Shown here piece after piece: positions 32,585-34,929 of a DNA stretch of 34,929 bases. The stretch's first letter is position 1; each line of letters begins with the position of its first letter. The translations under genes were made by a program, and so were the position numbers. Origin of the DNA: Rathayibacter agropyri. Lineage in GTDB: Bacteria; Actinomycetota; Actinomycetes; Actinomycetales; Microbacteriaceae. The stretch is taken from NCBI RefSeq assembly GCF_013249015.1, contig NZ_JABRPL010000009.1, positions 1 through 34,929 of the forward strand. The letters run 5' to 3'. The notes below the pieces were generated by a model. The model was not told the DNA's origin. It ran no database searches and saw only the letters and a list, made by a program, of their open reading frames with translations.

Positions 32585-32858
32585 GCGGTAGCCGGTAGAG
32601 CGGAGAGGAGGACTTCCCGGTTGAGAGTCGAGCCGATACCGCTTCGACTCTGACCAGAGGTCGCCCCACGCTCACGCTGCTCTCGCGCCTCGGCATCGCT
32701 CATGCACCGGCTGGCTCGTCCTCGATGACAGATGGGCGGCCTCGGCCACGGCAGCGTCCTTTGTAGTGGGCGGGTCCATGCCGCCCGAGTCCTCCGAAAC
32801 GAGTTTGGCCCATAACGCCACCGGAAAACACTCACCCATCGCATCTCACCAATATCCC

Positions 32859-32928
32859 TGGACAGCACAACTAGTGGTTGCTAAAGTAAGAGCCAGCGGA
32901 ATCCTCCGCGATAAAGCATAATAGGAGG
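32859..32928 (+). promoter_or_regulatory. Promoter and self-pairing leader of the 81-aa gene
   Basis: TGGACA (32859-32864), a 17-bp spacer and TAAAGT (32882-32887) form a good housekeeping promoter. The short leader contains a GCGGA/TCCGC hairpin (32896-32909). Its CCTCC (32903-32907) is also complementary to the ribosome-binding sequence GGAGG (32924-32928), so the two pairings exclude each other and could gate translation. Confidence 0.5.
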
Positions 32929-32935
32929 CACGAGA

Positions 32936-33181
32936 ATGACACAGGGCTACGCCATCGCCTGGGACGCGCTTGCGGAAACTATCGGAGCGGCCCGAGGTAA
33001 TTCGTCCGGAAGCATCAACGAGCTGGACCACCTCAACATTGATCAGCGACTGAAGGTCGTCCAGATTGCGGCACTGCTGGCAGTATGCGAGGAAGTCTCC
33101 GCACTGAATCCGAACAACACGATAACCCGTGGTGCAGATGGAACAGTGCGAAACGGATGGGGATTACCGATCCCCGAATAA
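32936..33181 (+). CDS. Orphan small protein of the purN island (81 aa)
   Basis: The start is ATG 32936, with AGGAGG 8 nt upstream and a recognisable promoter, so expression is likely. The product (MTQGYAIAWDALAETIGAA, then LDHLNIDQRLKVVQIAALLA) has two predicted amphipathic helices, no signal peptide and no membrane segment, and a loose Asn/Gly-rich tail ending GLPIPE. Codon use is less G/C-biased than in the neighbouring core genes. A hairpin follows 21 bp after the stop. No family is recognised. It could belong functionally with the secreted cassette to its right, but it is on the other strand. Confidence 0.65.
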   Translation: MTQGYAIAWDALAETIGAARGNSSGSINELDHLNIDQRLKVVQIAALLAVCEEVSALNPNNTITRGADGTVRNGWGLPIPE

Positions 33182-33201
33182 GCGACTACCCGGTCGCGAC
33201 G

Positions 33202-33229
33202 GAGGGCAAACCCTCGTGGCTTGCCCCTC
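33202..33229 (+). terminator. Terminator after the 81-aa gene
   Basis: GAGGGCAA (33202-33209) pairs with TTGCCCCTC (33221-33229) with a one-base bulge. From here to 33539 I see no gene; the one oddity is an A/T-rich imperfect palindrome around 33416-33430 (gtgacatatgttcac). Confidence 0.5.
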
Positions 33230-33539
33230 ACGCGTTGCAGAATTGGCTTCGGATGTAACCGCCGCCCCTCGTTTGGGCCAATCCCTTCGTTGTGCCGTTC
33301 GACCGACCTTAGCGCCACCATCCAATGACGGGATGCAGCCCTCTCGTGACTGTTGACGCCGGAATCCTTCTCGTTCCTCCATGTCCACCTCGACCCTTTG
33401 CGCGGGGCACAGAGCGTGACATATGTTCACATATACCTCCCAGAGGTGAAGCTAAACATCTAGCCGAGTTCGTGTGCAAAGTCTGTGGTCGCCCCCGTAG
33501 TGAGCACTCGAGAGCCGAAGTAGTTGGCAGCATTTATGC

Positions 33540-33758
33540 TTACCCATTCTTGCGGCTGGACACAGCCACGCCAGCAACGAGTACGAGGCAGGTGACGCCC
33601 GCTTCAACCACCAAAAACCAAGGAAAAGAAAGGTTGAAAAGCGCAGCAAGCACGCCCCCCAGAACTACCCCGAATCCGATGACGGCCGCGAAAACCCAGG
33701 GGCGAAGGCCCCACAGCAGAGGCGCCCCTGCCGGTACATTTTTGATTTTTTTGTTCAT
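33540..33758 (-). CDS. Two-helix membrane protein, candidate immunity protein
   Basis: The 72-aa product starts at ATG 33758, with AAGGG 8 nt upstream, and begins with a basic cytoplasmic MNKKIKN. Two membrane helices follow (WVFAAVIGFGVVLGGVLAAL and FLVVEAGVTCLVLVAGVAV), then SSRKNG. It starts 10 bp after the stop of the secreted glycine-rich protein, so the two form an operon. Small two- to four-helix membrane proteins placed directly after bacteriocin genes are commonly immunity proteins; that role is inferred from position and topology. The A-rich MNKKIKN codons differ from the host pattern. Confidence 0.6.
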   Translation of the reverse strand: MNKKIKNVPAGAPLLWGLRPWVFAAVIGFGVVLGGVLAALFNLSFPWFLVVEAGVTCLVLVAGVAVSSRKNG

Positions 33759-33768
33759 AACACACCCT

Positions 33769-34383
33769 TCAGCAAGAGAAAGCGCCCTGTATAATTCCTC
33801 CAAGCAACCCGCCGGTGGCGCCGATGACGGTCCCCGCCGGGCCGACGAGGGTGCCTCCGAACCCTCCGATCACAGCTCCGCCGACACCGTTACCGGACAC
33901 GCAATGGCCCCATTCCTGCGAGCCCCAGTCAGAAAGAACGTGCGCATCCGAGCGAGTTATTGCTACATTGCTCGGTTGAGTAGGATCGCTTGGCCCCAGT
34001 GAGAACGTCAGACTCCCATCAGCATCTATCGTCCAGTCTCCGTCGACCGACGCACCATTCGCAACATCGATGTGTCGGGGAAGTGAATCGGTAATGCTGA
34101 CACCATCGCTAAATGCTACGGAACCATCCCCCAATCGAACCAGTGAGGTACCAGCAGCAGTTCGGGCGTGAAGTTTCACAGCGGAGGTGGACACCTCTTT
34201 CACTTGCAGCTCCACCATTCCTGGAGCCAGGGGTTCATCCGAAGAAGCCGAGTCTTTCGCCAGAGTCATTACTCGTCCGCTCGGTCCCAGCTCAGAGGAA
34301 TTTTCCGCCCATGCGGGCGCAGCGAAGGAACACGCCCCTGTGGTCACAATCACCGCTGCACCAATGAGGGCAAATGCGCGCAT
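33769..34383 (-). CDS. Secreted protein with Cys-flanked glycine-rich hydrophobic C-terminus (candidate bacteriocin precursor)
   Basis: The 204-aa product starts at ATG 34383, with AAGGA about 9 nt upstream. The signal peptide runs MRAFALIGAAVIVTTGACSF to cleavage after APAWA. A mid-region of about 130 residues is polar and beta-rich. The last 44 residues run from Cys161 to the terminal Cys204 through a hydrophobic glycine-repeat stretch (VGGAVIGGFGGTLVGPAGTV, IGATGGLLGGIIQG), resembling glycine-zipper segments of class II bacteriocins and membrane-inserting peptides. A disulfide joining the two cysteines would close a loop. Followed directly by a small membrane protein. A plausible reading is a precursor whose C-terminal peptide inserts into target membranes; a structural surface protein is the alternative. 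Confidence 0.6.
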   Translation of the reverse strand: MRAFALIGAAVIVTTGACSFAAPAWAENSSELGPSGRVMTLAKDSASSDEPLAPGMVELQVKEVSTSAVKLHARTAAGTSLVRLGDGSVAFSDGVSITDSLPRHIDVANGASVDGDWTIDADGSLTFSLGPSDPTQPSNVAITRSDAHVLSDWGSQEWGHCVSGNGVGGAVIGGFGGTLVGPAGTVIGATGGLLGGIIQGAFSC

Positions 34384-34394
34384 ATTTCCCGTCC

Positions 34395-34529
34395 TTAAGA
34401 TAGCCCAATCGCAGATAGAAAGGGGTAACATATTTTTTCCTCACCCTGTTCGGCGAGTCGCGTCAAAAACACCACCGCAGAGCCAATAGCAACCACTATT
34501 ACGCACCCGTCGGCGCAGTAAGCTTTCAA
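34395..34529 (-). CDS. Possible tiny membrane protein upstream of the secreted cassette
   Basis: A 44-codon frame from TTG 34529 encodes a short helix (VIVVAIGSAVVFLTRLA) with three cysteines and ends 11 bp before the secreted protein's ATG. AAGGA lies upstream but unusually close (2-3 nt). The same frame opens further upstream without good coding character. It may be a leader peptide, a third cassette member, or chance. Confidence 0.3.
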   Translation of the reverse strand: MKAYCADGCVIVVAIGSAVVFLTRLAEQGEEKICYPFLSAIGLS

Positions 34530-34710
34530 GTTCCTTCGAGTTGACTCATAAGGGGAGGAGCCTCGCTGTTCCCACGAGCAGCAGCGCGTGAAGGCGTTCG
34601 TGTCGGCGGTGTGGCCACTCAGTCGCCCGCGTCCGCGAATCCCTCGGCACTTTCGTGGCATTCATCTGCCTTGCACTAATGGCGCCCGGCGATTAATTAC
34701 TGTCACCTTA

Positions 34711-34821
34711 CTCGTCGCGCGAGGCGAAGTCGCGCGGCGCCACGGTGAAGAAGGGGATGCCGCGCTCGTCGGCATGACGGAAGCCCGCGGCGTCGGTGGC
34801 GCTTCCGACCGCGACAATGCA
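34711..34821 (-). pseudogene. purN fragment, truncated at both ends
   Basis: On the minus strand the frame reads VAVGSATDAAGFRHADERG and IPFFTVAPRDFASRDE and then TAA. It corresponds to about residues 30-67 of the intact PurN but with many substitutions. The first 29 or so codons are missing: the fragment joins directly to the 32-bp sequence that normally lies upstream of purN. The divergence says it is not a recent copy of the resident gene but a relic from another lineage. Confidence 0.85.
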
Positions 34822-34853
34822 GGCCGGGAAGGTTGGTTGAGGTGTGGCGACTC
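34822..34853. repeat. Right 32-bp direct repeat flanking the purN island
   Basis: It matches 32553-32584 at 31 of 32 bases, same orientation, and is fused to the purN fragment. From 34854 to the window end nothing is recognised. Confidence 0.85.
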
Positions 34854-34929
34854 TGGGGTGACCCAGGGATTCCGGACCACGTCCTCGGTTTGAATCTATT
34901 CCACGGGCTGTAGTTTTTTGAGTATCTCG

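Noticed and set aside
33325-34002. 225-codon plus-strand open frame in the island
   Set aside because: It runs opposite the secreted/membrane cassette, lacks a good ribosome-binding site and its translation shows no domain; the minus-strand genes have signal peptide, helices and ribosome-binding sites.

Overview
The window is high-GC DNA that reads like a member of the actinobacterial family Microbacteriaceae (Rathayibacter/Clavibacter/Curtobacterium-like). This rests on strong G/C third-position codon use, ATGA gene overlaps, GTG and TTG starts, a CIRCE plus HAIR heat-shock promoter, a sortase-anchored (LPFTG) subtilase, and many genes whose start codon lies 6-7 nt after a TAnnnT -10 box (probable leaderless mRNAs). 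The genus is inferred; no rRNA is present.

Layout. 1-5.5 kb is an accessory region. It holds two degenerate tRNA 3'-end fragments (about 171-213 and 2583-2619), an acyltransferase gene with an in-frame stop at its 5' end, a small membrane protein, a uracil-DNA-glycosylase-like protein whose promoter abuts three 17-bp tandem repeats, and a coupled pair of secreted proteins (beta/gamma-crystallin-like and aerolysin-like). 5.5-12.6 kb is core metabolism: DUF3072 and DUF445 proteins and a galactose locus (aldose epimerase and DeoR regulator on one side, galT-galK on the other), then a zinc alcohol dehydrogenase.

12.7-18.6 kb is a one-carbon/folate block: a ZTP riboswitch controlling glyA-folD, a membrane-anchored ECF sigma factor fused to a zinc-finger domain, purU, and a YrdB-family membrane protein. 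18.7-26.1 kb holds a cell-wall subtilase, hsp20, an LLM-class flavin oxidoreductase, NADP isocitrate dehydrogenase, a GNAT acetyltransferase and an alkyltransferase-like DNA repair protein. At 26.10-26.33 kb is a 19-bp-register array, six units one way and four inverted. 26.35-32.5 kb holds a heterodimeric ABC exporter and purN-purH.

32.55-34.85 kb is a small lower-GC island flanked by 32-bp direct repeats (31/32 identical). The right repeat is fused to a broken, diverged piece of purN. Inside are a small orphan protein with a structured leader, and an oppositely oriented cassette: a secreted protein ending in a Cys-flanked glycine-rich hydrophobic segment, followed by a 72-aa two-helix membrane protein. 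The cassette is a candidate bacteriocin/immunity pair.

Functionally, glyA, folD and purU make or release one-carbon units, purN and purH spend 10-formyl-THF, and purH consumes ZMP, the precursor of the riboswitch ligand. These genes form one regulatory theme spread over several operons. The best candidates for undescribed biology are the crystallin/aerolysin pair, the purN-flanking island and the inverted 19-bp array.
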